Shown here one piece after another: positions 9,130 to 17,135 of a DNA stretch of 64,000 nucleotides; positions within the stretch are counted from its first letter, which is position 1, and the number at the start of each line of letters is the position of its first letter. Position numbers and translations under genes: made by a program. Source of the DNA: UBA6170 sp942491385. GTDB taxonomy: Bacteria > Chloroflexota > Anaerolineae > Anaerolineales > Anaerolineaceae. The stretch lies in the NCBI GenBank assembly GCA_942491385.1, contig CALOAF010000002.1, positions 248,001 through 312,000 of the forward strand. The letters run 5' to 3'. Under the pieces are notes generated by a model. That model saw nothing but the letters and a program-made list of their open reading frames with translations. It was not told where the DNA came from and did no database searches.

Positions 9130-9221
9130 ATCCAATTTCAAAATGATTATTTTCCAATTCGCTTATGTGTTTTTTCTTTCAATTCCATTAGGCATATGTA
9201 AACCAAAATCTTCATTGGTAC

Positions 9222-9565
9222 TTAAATTTCGCCACTTTGTAAGGTCGAAGAAAACTGAATTGCTTCCTCAAATATTGATTGATAATTCAAATAATCTTCT
9301 GAATTGAGTAAATCGATCTGAATCCATTCTCGCATTCTGGGTCTTCCTAAAGGTTGGAAAGGATTGATATTTTTATCTCCAGCAATAATCTTGATACTGA
9401 ATGCTCCGGCAATTTGATACCAACTCCATTTTCATAAAGACAGATATACAGCTTCATACCTACATAATATGCTGGATAGCCAAACATCTTTCCAGATCAT
9501 ATCAATGGATTGTTAAGCAGTATTTCATCAAGAACTTTCTTATGCTCGATATTAAAATTTCCCAT
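9222..9565 (-). pseudogene. Decayed TfoX N-terminal-domain protein
   Basis: Reading from ATG 9565 gives MGNFNIEHKKVLDEILLNN, then an in-frame TGA (9497-9499), then KMFGYPAYYVGMKLYICLYE. The frame breaks at about 9413-9415, where one base is missing after GVGIK. The next frame continues with PFQPLGRPRMREWIQIDLL and ends at a TAA (9222-9224). The fused reading is about 114 residues and matches the TfoX N-terminal-domain family (small proteins with YxG-KLY and GRPRMREW blocks). One stop plus one frameshift make it a pseudogene. Confidence 0.8.
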
Positions 9566-9588
9566 TTAATATTCCAATCTGAATATTT

Positions 9589-10509
9589 TTATAAAAGAGT
9601 TGAAAATCGTTGAAGATCCATTTTTCTGGCAATGTCAATTGCTTTCTTCATCTCAGATTGATTGACTCTTCTGTTGATTTCAGGATATCTGTTTGCCTGA
9701 AAAGCTGGCCAATATTGATCCATCAGATTTAAATATACGTTCCTTGAAACCTTTTCTGCTAAAAATTGAATGACATACTCAGTCCCAGCAATACCATCAG
9801 GCAAAATTAAATGACGCACCAATAATCCTTTCACAGCGATTCCATTATCATCTATAACAAGATCACCAACTTTACGGTACATTTCCAGAATGGCAGCCTG
9901 ATTGATCATTGGATAATTGGGTACTCGGGAATATTTTTTTGCGATCTTCTCATTACCATATTTTATATCCGGCATGTAGATATCAATTACGTCATCCAAT
10001 AATTTTAGAGTTTCGACTGAATCGTAACCTCCACAATTATAAACAATGGGTAAATTCAGCCCTCTTTGTGATGCAAGAAAAACAGATTCCAAAATCTGTG
10101 GAACAACATGGCTGGGTGAAACAAGATTGATATTATGGCAACCCATTCTTTGTAGTTCTAACATGATTTCTGCCAATTCTTCAGCAGTGACTTCTTTACC
10201 AAATCCTTTCTGACTTATATCAGCATTCTGACAAAAAACACAATGTAAATTACAGCGGCTGAAGAATATTGTTCCGGATCCTTGCCAACCACTTAATGGT
10301 TTTTCCTCTCCATGATGAGGTCCAAAACTACTGATCTGGGCATACCGCCCGGTGGAACATACTCCATGTTTATCTTCAAGTCTATTAACCCCACAATCGA
10401 GTGGACAAATGCAGCACTCCTCTAATTTGTCCAATGCCTGAATAACTCTTTCAGAAAATTTAGCAATAGAAAGATTTCTCTGATAAGCGGAGTAGAAATC
10501 TCCATTCAT
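9589..10509 (-). CDS. Radical SAM protein, PflX/PflA-like
   Basis: This 306-residue radical SAM enzyme has its cluster-binding CxxxCxxC at Cys86, Cys90 and Cys93 (SRCNLHCVFCQNADIS). The N-terminal cysteines at 32, 33, 35, 39 and 51 (CCICPLDCGVN, GVCSTG) are typical of the PflX branch of pyruvate-formate-lyase-activating-enzyme homologues. The substrate of that branch is not established, and no glycyl radical enzyme is adjacent here. The dedicated activase in this window is at 56643-57542. Confidence 0.85.
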   Translation of the reverse strand: MNGDFYSAYQRNLSIAKFSERVIQALDKLEECCICPLDCGVNRLEDKHGVCSTGRYAQISSFGPHHGEEKPLSGWQGSGTIFFSRCNLHCVFCQNADISQKGFGKEVTAEELAEIMLELQRMGCHNINLVSPSHVVPQILESVFLASQRGLNLPIVYNCGGYDSVETLKLLDDVIDIYMPDIKYGNEKIAKKYSRVPNYPMINQAAILEMYRKVGDLVIDDNGIAVKGLLVRHLILPDGIAGTEYVIQFLAEKVSRNVYLNLMDQYWPAFQANRYPEINRRVNQSEMKKAIDIARKMDLQRFSTLL

Positions 10510-10714
10510 TTTTTTATTATAACGAGACTAATTATGGAAAACAAACTCCACCTGTTTACAAAGCATGAATCATTTTTCAAAGGAAAGGATGGAAACAATT
10601 AAATTAATATGAGAGTTTTATTTGTTTATTCGTTTTCTCATTCGTTGACGGTAATTCCATGATATCAATTTTCATAGCCAGTAACATCACCAAAAACAAT
10701 CTAAGATTGGTGCA

Positions 10715-11413
10715 TTAATAAGTTTTCGAATCATGTTTCCTGGTTAATCGGATGACATACTGGTATCGGTCACCGCGATAAAGAATTTTTACAAACTCAA
10801 CCGGTTTGCGATTTTGGTCATAAGTTAGACGCTCGTTCAACAACAACGGTGCTCCAGCTTTGACCTGTAATAATGTCGCTTCTTCTGGTGTGGCCAGCGT
10901 GACTTCCAGTGTTTCATCCGCTTCCGTCGGAATTATATTCAACTTTTCTTCCAAAACACGATAAAGAGAACCATACTGTTGAAGGTCATCTTCATCGATG
11001 TGTTGGTCATCGCCTAATACGACATATGAAGTCTGCAGCCCAATGGGAATGTCATTACCCAGGCGAATACGTTCTATCCGTAATACTTTCCTCTCCAGTG
11101 GTAGTTCAAGACGGCTGAGGATTTTTTCAGGTGGGACAAAATCATAAATTGATCGAATGATCTGATTTGGCTGGATACCCTTGCGCAACAAATCTTCCGA
11201 AAAACTGGTTAATTCCAACATCTTTTTCTGCAATTTTTGCGGAGAAACAAAAGTTCCACGACCATGTTCCCGGTACAAATAACCCTGTTTCTCCAGGTAT
11301 TCAATCGCCTGACGAACAGTTGGTCGACTGACCTTATATTGCAGTTCAAATTGCCGTTCAGAGGGAATAGATTGACGCGGTTTCCATTCTCCTTCGTCAA
11401 TTTGACTTTTCAA
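10715..11413 (-). CDS. GntR-family (HutC/UTRA) transcriptional regulator
   Basis: The protein has a winged-helix domain (SERQFELQYKVSRPTVRQAI) and a C-terminal UTRA ligand-binding domain (about residues 75-225, with LLLNERLTYDQNRKPVEF). It is divergent from the BMC operon and probably controls it in response to a sugar phosphate or related ligand. The start is a problem: the TTG at 11413 omits the first helix of the DNA-binding domain. The upstream in-frame residues (AIPKNFQLASI, up to about 11446) look homologous, but no ATG, GTG or TTG precedes them before the TGA at 11465-11467. A rare start codon or an early frameshift is possible. Confidence 0.9.
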   Translation of the reverse strand: MKSQIDEGEWKPRQSIPSERQFELQYKVSRPTVRQAIEYLEKQGYLYREHGRGTFVSPQKLQKKMLELTSFSEDLLRKGIQPNQIIRSIYDFVPPEKILSRLELPLERKVLRIERIRLGNDIPIGLQTSYVVLGDDQHIDEDDLQQYGSLYRVLEEKLNIIPTEADETLEVTLATPEEATLLQVKAGAPLLLNERLTYDQNRKPVEFVKILYRGDRYQYVIRLTRKHDSKTY

Positions 11414-11480
11414 TATGCTAGCCAGTTGAAAATTTTTTGGTATGGCATTATTATGATAGATAAATCATTGCATTCGGAGC

Positions 11481-11508
11481 TTGATGTGACGATTAGTCGA
11501 GTTATATT
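11481..11508 (+). promoter_or_regulatory. Candidate sigma-70-type promoter of the BMC operon
   Basis: TTGATG (11481-11486) and TATATT (11503-11508) are spaced 16 bases apart, about 60 bases before the first BMC gene. A small inverted repeat, GAC-GATTA-GTC, sits in the spacer and could be a repressor site. AAGGAG lies just before the rpiB-like ATG. The assignment is by consensus only. Confidence 0.4.
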
Positions 11509-11567
11509 TTGGTCAATCCCAATGATGAATTTCTCATTCTCTTCTATAGTTTATTAAGGAGATTTCT

Positions 11568-12131
11568 ATGAGTCAAATTTCTGATTCAGAATTACAAGCA
11601 ATAGTAAAAAACGTCGTATCGAGAACAATGGGTGCACCAGAACCAGGAAAACAACCGTCATCTGGGACAGGTAAGAAGTCGATCGCCATTGGATCGGATC
11701 ATGGTGGTTTTGATATGAAAGAAATCCTCAAAAATGACCTGATTTCAACCGGTCACGAGGTGGATGATTGTGGAACCTATTCTAAAGAAGCCTGTGATTA
11801 TCCTGACTTCGCCTTGGCTGTCGCCCAAAAGGTGAGTGATGGCTCAGCTTGCTGTGGAATTGTAATCGATGGTGCAGGGATTGGTTCCTGCATGGTGGCG
11901 AATAAAGTGCCTGGGATTCGCGCGGCTTTATGCTATGATTATGCTACAGCAGTTAATAGCCGGGAACACAATAACGCCAATGTTTTAACATTGGGGGCTG
12001 GTTTAATCGGGATCAATCTGGCAAAACAAATTGTGCAAACCTGGCTGGCTACTGATTTTGGTGGTGGTCGTCATGCCAAACGTGTTGATAAAATTACTCT
12101 GGCTGAAAACCAGTATTTAAAAAGAAGGTAA
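11568..12131 (+). CDS. RpiB/LacAB-family sugar-phosphate isomerase with encapsulation peptide
   Basis: This 187-residue protein has an N-terminal amphipathic helix (SDSELQAIVKNVVSRTMG, residues 5-22), a flexible Pro/Gly/Ser linker, and the RpiB fold from about residue 37 (GSDHGGF at 43-49, DYPDFA at 77-82, NSREHNNANVL near 130). The helix-plus-linker layout is that of BMC encapsulation peptides. RpiB enzymes interconvert aldose and ketose phosphates such as ribose-5-phosphate. The usual catalytic Cys of E. coli RpiB (in CGTG) is replaced here by DGAG (101-104), followed by GSC, so the substrate or mechanism may differ. It is the first gene of the BMC operon, with a strong Shine-Dalgarno. It is followed after 1 base by deoC. 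Confidence 0.9.
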   Translation: MSQISDSELQAIVKNVVSRTMGAPEPGKQPSSGTGKKSIAIGSDHGGFDMKEILKNDLISTGHEVDDCGTYSKEACDYPDFALAVAQKVSDGSACCGIVIDGAGIGSCMVANKVPGIRAALCYDYATAVNSREHNNANVLTLGAGLIGINLAKQIVQTWLATDFGGGRHAKRVDKITLAENQYLKRR

Positions 12132-12132
12132 T

Positions 12133-13059
12133 ATGCTTCCTGATAAGAAACTTGTTGAGTCTTTAGTCGAAATAATTACCCGAGAAGTACTGTTAGCAAT
12201 GGCAGACCAGACTGTAATGGGTACAAATCCAGATGGATCATACTGTGTTTCTGAAATTGCCGATGGAATAAGGGTAAAAACCTGTTTTGATGATGCTGGC
12301 CATATCATTTCTGCCGGTGCAGAAAGAATTGCCTCGACCGTTGGGGTTATACCGGATGATCTAAATCTGGCAAAGAAAATTGATCATACTTTGCTCAAAC
12401 CTGATGCTACACCCGATCAGATTGCTCAACTTTGTTTTGAGGCTCGAAAATATGGTTTTGCATCCGTGTGCGTGAACCCCGCCTGGATCAAATTATGTAC
12501 CGAACTATTGAAAGGTACCGACGTGAAAGTGTGTTCGGTAGTAGGGTTCCCATTAGGTGCTACACCTCCTGAAGTAAAAGTTTTTGAAACCGAAAAAGTG
12601 ATAAAAGACGGCGCGAATGAGATTGATATGGTCATTAATATCGGTGCACTTAAAGCTGGTGATACCGAGTTGGTCGCCCGAGACATTCGTGGAGTTGTCG
12701 AAACAGCCCACAAACATGGCGCTATTGTAAAGGTAATTATCGAAGTCGCACTATTGAACGATGAAGAGAAAGTTATTGCCAGTTTACTCTCCAAAGAAGC
12801 TGGTGCTGATTTTGTAAAAACCTCAACAGGCTTCGCCAGTAGTGGCGCAACCGTACACGATGTAGCGTTGATGCGCCGGACGGTTGGCCCTGAGATGGGC
12901 GTGAAAGCAGCCGGTGGCGTCCGAACCCGCGAAGATGCAGAGAGCATGGTCAAGGCTGGTGCTACTCGTTTAGGGGCTTCTGCTGGTGTAAAAATCGTCC
13001 AAACCGGAAATGGGGCAGAATCAAAAAAAGATACCCCCGCAGCCAGTAAAGGGTACTAG
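12133..13059 (+). CDS. deoC: Deoxyribose-phosphate aldolase with N-terminal encapsulation extension
   Basis: This 308-residue class I aldolase would cleave 2-deoxyribose-5-phosphate to glyceraldehyde-3-phosphate and acetaldehyde. The Schiff-base lysine is in GADFVKTSTGF (about residue 236), the second lysine in GVKAAGGVRT (about 257), and VGFPLG is present. It is about 50-90 residues longer than usual DeoC. The extra N-terminus has an amphipathic helix (KKLVESLVEIITREVLLAM, residues 5-23) like BMC targeting peptides and then a small region to about residue 72. The C-terminal tail is polar. It sits between the RpiB-like gene and the shell genes. It is the likely lumen enzyme that generates the volatile aldehyde. 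Confidence 0.93.
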   Translation: MLPDKKLVESLVEIITREVLLAMADQTVMGTNPDGSYCVSEIADGIRVKTCFDDAGHIISAGAERIASTVGVIPDDLNLAKKIDHTLLKPDATPDQIAQLCFEARKYGFASVCVNPAWIKLCTELLKGTDVKVCSVVGFPLGATPPEVKVFETEKVIKDGANEIDMVINIGALKAGDTELVARDIRGVVETAHKHGAIVKVIIEVALLNDEEKVIASLLSKEAGADFVKTSTGFASSGATVHDVALMRRTVGPEMGVKAAGGVRTREDAESMVKAGATRLGASAGVKIVQTGNGAESKKDTPAASKGY

Positions 13060-13072
13060 AACGGAGAAAATT

Positions 13073-13363
13073 ATGCTAATTGCCAGAGTGATTGGAACGA
13101 CAGTAGCCACCATCAAAGATGAAAAACTCCATGGGCGCAAATTGTTGATTGTACGCCAGACGGATGAAACCGGAACAGCCTCCGGCAAACCGTATGTCGC
13201 CATCGATACGCTGGATGCTGGTATTGGTGATCTGGTACTTACAGCATCTGGATCAAGTGCCCGCCAAACCAACATCACCAAAGACACACCTGTCGATGCG
13301 GTTATCATGGCGATTATTGATCACCTGGAAGTCGGTGGAACTACTACATACCGCCAGGAATAA
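13073..13363 (+). CDS. BMC-P vertex protein (EutN/CcmL family), copy 1
   Basis: The protein has 96 residues from ATG 13073 (GGAG upstream). It begins MLIARVIGTTVATIK, with LLIVRQ and AIDTLDAGIGDLVL, the hallmark blocks of the EutN/CcmL pentamers that cap the vertices of microcompartment shells. It lies 13 bases after deoC. The C-terminus is close to the standard length. Three such paralogues occur in this operon. Confidence 0.94.
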   Translation: MLIARVIGTTVATIKDEKLHGRKLLIVRQTDETGTASGKPYVAIDTLDAGIGDLVLTASGSSARQTNITKDTPVDAVIMAIIDHLEVGGTTTYRQE

Positions 13364-13417
13364 AGAAGCTTATCTCAAATGAATAGGATAATTATTTACT
13401 GATTGAAAGGAATAGAA

Positions 13418-13744
13418 ATGGCTCTTGATACAGCACTGATTGCATTAGGAATGGTTGAAACTAAAGGTTTGGTTGGCGCAATTGAAGCCGCAGATGCGAT
13501 GGTAAAAGCAGCGAACGTGGTTCTGATTGGTTCTGAATATGTTGGTGGTGGTTATGTCACCGTCTTGGTCCGTGGGGATGTTGGTGCTGTCAAAGCAGCC
13601 ACGGATGCCGGAGCAGCCGCTGCAAAACGCGTTGGCGAGTTAGCCTCTGTGCATGTCATTCCCAGACCACATCAGGATTTGGAAATTATCCTGCCCCAAG
13701 GTACGAAGGGATCGTTCAGCGGTCGTTCTGCCGAAAAGAAATAA
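13418..13744 (+). CDS. BMC-H hexameric shell protein (PduA/CcmK family)
   Basis: This 108-residue single-domain BMC protein has the canonical ALGMVETKGLVGAIEAADAM start and VRGDVGAVKAATDAGAAA helix. The pore-lining loop, usually like KIGSG, reads YVGGGY here. The hexamers tile the facets of the shell. ATG 13418 follows GAAAGG; an upstream in-frame TTG at 13403 is less likely. It is the only BMC-H gene in the window and no BMC-T is seen, so either this protein alone forms the facets or further shell genes lie elsewhere. Confidence 0.95.
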   Translation: MALDTALIALGMVETKGLVGAIEAADAMVKAANVVLIGSEYVGGGYVTVLVRGDVGAVKAATDAGAAAAKRVGELASVHVIPRPHQDLEIILPQGTKGSFSGRSAEKK

Positions 13745-13829
13745 CCAGAAGAGGAATATTCCTCGTTAAGCTGAATTTCACCATCGTTTGGTTGAAAATT
13801 GAGCCATTCCGGTCGAGACGGAGAACCGT

Positions 13830-14207
13830 ATGCCGAAAGAATTTTACACAGAAAAAGATATCGAAGACCTGGTAAATAAGGGTGTTCGCAGTCTTGACGT
13901 AAACGATAATATTTTCTTGACCGTACTGGCATATGAGAAAGCCAGGGAACTGGGATTGTTATTGCATAAACTGGGTCGTAATGATCCCAGCGTACCAGTA
14001 CGACCCTACTTATCCCCTGAACAACCTCCGAAAGCAGATCACAGTACGACTTCGGATTATTCCAAAAGTCAAACCCGATCAAGCGGGCAGGTCGATATAC
14101 GAAATCGCATCCGCACAGCCGTCCGACAACAGCTCGGGGACCAGATTGATCACACGCTACTGGATCGCATCATTGAGCGTGTTCTACACAACACAGGTGT
14201 AAAGTGA
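13830..14207 (+). CDS. BMC accessory protein with C-terminal amphipathic helix
   Basis: This 125-residue protein has no firm family assignment. Residues 1-45 (FYTEKDIEDLVNKGVRSL, then FLTVLAYEKARELGLLL) resemble the short N-terminal module seen ahead of some BMC-associated proteins such as the EutT/EutQ group, where the pattern is T-E-x-D-[IV] ... L-T-x-x-A-x-E-x-A. A Pro/Ser/Thr linker (56-85) follows. The last 35 residues form one helix (LLDRIIERVLHNTGVK) like an encapsulation peptide. A scaffold or adaptor that links cargo to shell is a reasonable guess. It lies between the BMC-H gene and the second BMC-P gene. Confidence 0.7.
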   Translation: MPKEFYTEKDIEDLVNKGVRSLDVNDNIFLTVLAYEKARELGLLLHKLGRNDPSVPVRPYLSPEQPPKADHSTTSDYSKSQTRSSGQVDIRNRIRTAVRQQLGDQIDHTLLDRIIERVLHNTGVK

Positions 14208-14211
14208 TCTG

Positions 14212-14532
14212 ATGAAGTTTTTTAAAGTTATGGGTACTGCCGTCTGTACTGTGAAATATACAGGGTTGGAAGGTTTAAAACTCTTAATCGTCCAACCGCT
14301 CGATAAAACCCTTCAACCACTAGGTGGGCTGGTTGTCGCGGTGGATGTTGTTCAAGCTGGACCTGGAGATATTTGTGTGACTGCGCGTTCCAGAGAAGCA
14401 GCCCTGGCAATGCCAGAGATTACGTTTGTGCCAGTAGATCTCACCCTGGTTGGCATAGTGGATGAATACGAAGTGCGACCGGATGGTGAGATCGATTTCA
14501 CCATGAAATCTGGGTGGGAAAAGTATACATAG
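14212..14532 (+). CDS. BMC-P vertex protein (EutN/CcmL family), copy 2
   Basis: This 106-residue protein has the EutN/CcmL pattern: FFKVMGTAVCTVKY, KLLIVQPLD, VAVDVVQAGPGDICVT and VGIVDEYEV. It is slightly longer than the other two copies, with a C-terminal tail ending SGWEKYT. It starts 4 bases after the accessory gene. Sequence divergence from copies 1 and 3 suggests distinct vertex roles rather than a recent duplication. Confidence 0.93.
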   Translation: MKFFKVMGTAVCTVKYTGLEGLKLLIVQPLDKTLQPLGGLVVAVDVVQAGPGDICVTARSREAALAMPEITFVPVDLTLVGIVDEYEVRPDGEIDFTMKSGWEKYT

Positions 14533-14541
14533 AGAGAAATT

Positions 14542-14832
14542 ATGATCATAGGGCAAGTTATCGGAACAGTAGTAACTACCATCAGCCACCCTGACTTTAA
14601 GCAGCGCAGGTTGCTGGTTGTTCAGCCATTGGCTCTTACAAATGAAACACCTGAAGAATACTTTATTGCTCTGGATAGCACGAATGCAGGCATTGGTGAC
14701 ACTGTCTTGGTTAACCGCGAAGGAGGGGGAAATCGGCAGGTACTTGATAATCCGGATGGTTGCGTTAACTCAGTGATTGTTGGCATCGTTGATTCACTAT
14801 ATTTTGAGGAGCAAATGCCCAGCGAAAGCTGA
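14542..14832 (+). CDS. BMC-P vertex protein (EutN/CcmL family), copy 3
   Basis: This 96-residue EutN/CcmL protein (IIGQVIGTVVTTISHP, RLLVVQPLAL, ALDSTNAGIGDTVLV, VGIVDSLYF) is the last gene of the BMC operon and lies 9 bases after copy 2. It is closest to copy 1 by eye. No aldehyde dehydrogenase, alcohol dehydrogenase or phosphotransacylase follows; the next gene is convergent and unrelated. Confidence 0.94.
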   Translation: MIIGQVIGTVVTTISHPDFKQRRLLVVQPLALTNETPEEYFIALDSTNAGIGDTVLVNREGGGNRQVLDNPDGCVNSVIVGIVDSLYFEEQMPSES

Positions 14833-14881
14833 AATCCAAGGGGGAGATCTAAGCAAATTAAGTGGAGGGTCTAATTCTGTT

Positions 14882-16981
14882 TTACCTGCTAATGAGAGGT
14901 AAAAACGTAACGGAAACTTGATTGACTGATAATTGATAAAGGGTATTGGTACCAATCAGATTTTGTACCAATGGTTCAACTTTTATTGCGTAGTTCCCAA
15001 TACTATCCATATTAATGAGAACATTCGTATCTTGCCCTATGCCAGGTGCCTCTCCGTTCACAACTTCAATTGCACCATTTTCATCATAAACTGTGATCTT
15101 TACTGCTGCGCCACCGGAAACAGATTCGGCTCGGAATTGATAATAACCTGGTTCATCAATTTGCACTTCAAACCAATCGAGGTCTGCCACCCCACACAGG
15201 TTTCTTTGTTCTGATTGACCAAGATCAATCAAATAAGCGTGATCAACGTCATCATCATCTTCATACAGATCCGGAACACATTCAACCGGCATGCTTGCAC
15301 TGGTCTCAGCAGCTTGATTCGCTGGCCAGGGTTCCGGTTGATTGTTGCTGTCCAGAGCGCGCAAACGAAATTCATAAGTTTTGCCCGGCTGCCCCACAAA
15401 CCAGGTGGATCTCAGGTTGCCTGGAATGGTTAATGTATTCCCTGCATCCCAACTTCCCGGGATTGTCGTCCATTGCAATTCAAAGGACGCTAATCCTGCA
15501 CCTGAACTGGCCGCATCCCAACTTAAGTGAGTCGCGGTGGAATCATAACCCTGCGCAGGATTAAGCTGGCTGCTAGGTGGTGGACAGGCATGGTCTACCT
15601 GAATCAAACGCGGCGACAAAGCCGGGGCTATATTGCCTTCATGATCCCAAACTCGTAATGCTATTTCCAAGGGTCCATTAACTGGCGCTTGTTCACAAAG
15701 ATTTACATCCCAGTCATAGGTATTGCCAGGCGCGGCCTGTGTAACTTTTGGGGCTAACTCAACCCACACACCATTTAATTTCGCAACCAATTGCACCGCT
15801 GTAACGCTAACATCATCGCTGGCAGTCGCCGTCGCATCAATCCATTCATAATCACCAGAGGTTATGGTTGTACCGGCTGCTGGTCTTGTGATTGTTCCTG
15901 TCGGTGGAAATGCGCCTATATTTCCTGACACAAACCAATCATTGTTGGGATTGAGTGGGTCAGATTTGTTTCCAATACAATCTGTTGCACCATCATAAAT
16001 CTTAAAATTAGTGACTTCATAGCATGTGCGTGGAATACCGTTATTGATCCCAACATCAGCAAAGCGGATGTCAATCGATGTTCCCCAATAATAGCCTGAC
16101 GCACTCCAAAGATTGTCTACGACCATGAAATGAACATGGTTAGAAGTGCTATACCCGGTGTCATCCGTATCACCGATATATTGCCCTCTGTTGACAAACG
16201 TATCATTGGTTAATTTATCAGGAATGGTTCCATGAGAAAGATGGGCGTAGATTTGATAAGTCGAACTATTTGTATCTCTCAATACAATATAATTTGTGCA
16301 ATTAGGATCCCCATCGTTACAACCATCCCGGGATGCATAAACGATTCCCTCTTTGCTCGCAAGTAAAGGAAAATGATCATCGTTGGTGAAATCATATGCG
16401 TACCGGCAAGTTTCAATCGGGCAGGATGGATATCCCAATTCAGGGATATATTGAAAATGGCTGATGGAACCTTCTAACCATTGTTTGGTTCCAGCTGCAT
16501 ATGGCAGATAATACCCACTCAACATAGCAGGTTCACTCAGGCTTTCTAACTCAACATCTTCTGGAATCGGGCGCAGTTCCAAAGGGATCATCTCCTCAGG
16601 AATGGAAGCGTATCTTTCATCCCAATCAGGGTCACCAGGCAAAATCATCTTCCAGTTTTGATCAATTTTTTTTGCCAGCGCTAATCCAGGTTCAGTAGCT
16701 AATATTCGACCGTTATCATCCCGTAAGGCCAACCACAGGATTGCTGTTTTTCCATCAGGGGTAATAAAAGCAGTATCAATCTCGGGTGAAAACAAATCAA
16801 ACGCCAGGGGTTGCATCCCTTTCGAGGAATTTAACTTCTGAATAAGAGCATCCGAAAGATCTGCCTTAACTTCTTCAGGAACCTGATCATGCGTAGGTGG
16901 ATCGCCTGCCGCTAAAAGAAAGATGGCGATACTGGAGAGAAAAATCAAAAAACACAACCGAAAAACACGCATATCATTCAT
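14882..16981 (-). CDS. Secreted M23-family peptidase-like protein with PPC domain
   Basis: This 699-residue exported protein begins with a signal peptide (FRLCFLIFLSSIAIFLLAAG). The region about 185-300 is LytM/M23-like (GIVYASRDG, QIYAHLSHG, and the metal motif HVHFM), suggesting a peptidoglycan peptidase, although the first metal ligands are less clear. An Ig-like/CARDB segment with a fibronectin-III-type part follows (about 370-560), then a pre-peptidase C-terminal-type beta domain (about 580-690, YQFRAESVSGGAAVKITV). The protein ends in FLPLISR, a short tail that I recall from many Chloroflexota secreted proteins. It is convergent with the BMC operon. Confidence 0.8.
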   Translation of the reverse strand: MNDMRVFRLCFLIFLSSIAIFLLAAGDPPTHDQVPEEVKADLSDALIQKLNSSKGMQPLAFDLFSPEIDTAFITPDGKTAILWLALRDDNGRILATEPGLALAKKIDQNWKMILPGDPDWDERYASIPEEMIPLELRPIPEDVELESLSEPAMLSGYYLPYAAGTKQWLEGSISHFQYIPELGYPSCPIETCRYAYDFTNDDHFPLLASKEGIVYASRDGCNDGDPNCTNYIVLRDTNSSTYQIYAHLSHGTIPDKLTNDTFVNRGQYIGDTDDTGYSTSNHVHFMVVDNLWSASGYYWGTSIDIRFADVGINNGIPRTCYEVTNFKIYDGATDCIGNKSDPLNPNNDWFVSGNIGAFPPTGTITRPAAGTTITSGDYEWIDATATASDDVSVTAVQLVAKLNGVWVELAPKVTQAAPGNTYDWDVNLCEQAPVNGPLEIALRVWDHEGNIAPALSPRLIQVDHACPPPSSQLNPAQGYDSTATHLSWDAASSGAGLASFELQWTTIPGSWDAGNTLTIPGNLRSTWFVGQPGKTYEFRLRALDSNNQPEPWPANQAAETSASMPVECVPDLYEDDDDVDHAYLIDLGQSEQRNLCGVADLDWFEVQIDEPGYYQFRAESVSGGAAVKITVYDENGAIEVVNGEAPGIGQDTNVLINMDSIGNYAIKVEPLVQNLIGTNTLYQLSVNQVSVTFLPLISR

Positions 16982-17135
16982 ATTATCTCATCAATTAGCA
17001 TGGTGTAAATAAATGGTGCTGGCATAACAATGATTTATGAGCGGTTTTGACCACATCATCAATAATAATCAGCCATGTGCGAATATCTACTAGATGAACA
17101 AATTAATTGAAAAGTTCCATCTTTCTTTGATATGC

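Noticed and set aside
9497..9499. In-frame TGA in the TfoX-domain gene as selenocysteine
   Set aside because: The family has no Cys or Sec there, and a second lesion (missing base) lies 80 bases on. Decay explains both.
12426..12953. 175-codon minus-strand frame opposite deoC
   Set aside because: Antisense shadow of a strongly conserved aldolase gene.
14880..14904. TTTTACCT...AGGTAAAA hairpin as terminator of the BMC operon
   Set aside because: It mostly falls in the last codons of the convergent M23 gene, has a weak AT stem and lacks a T-run beyond the stem.
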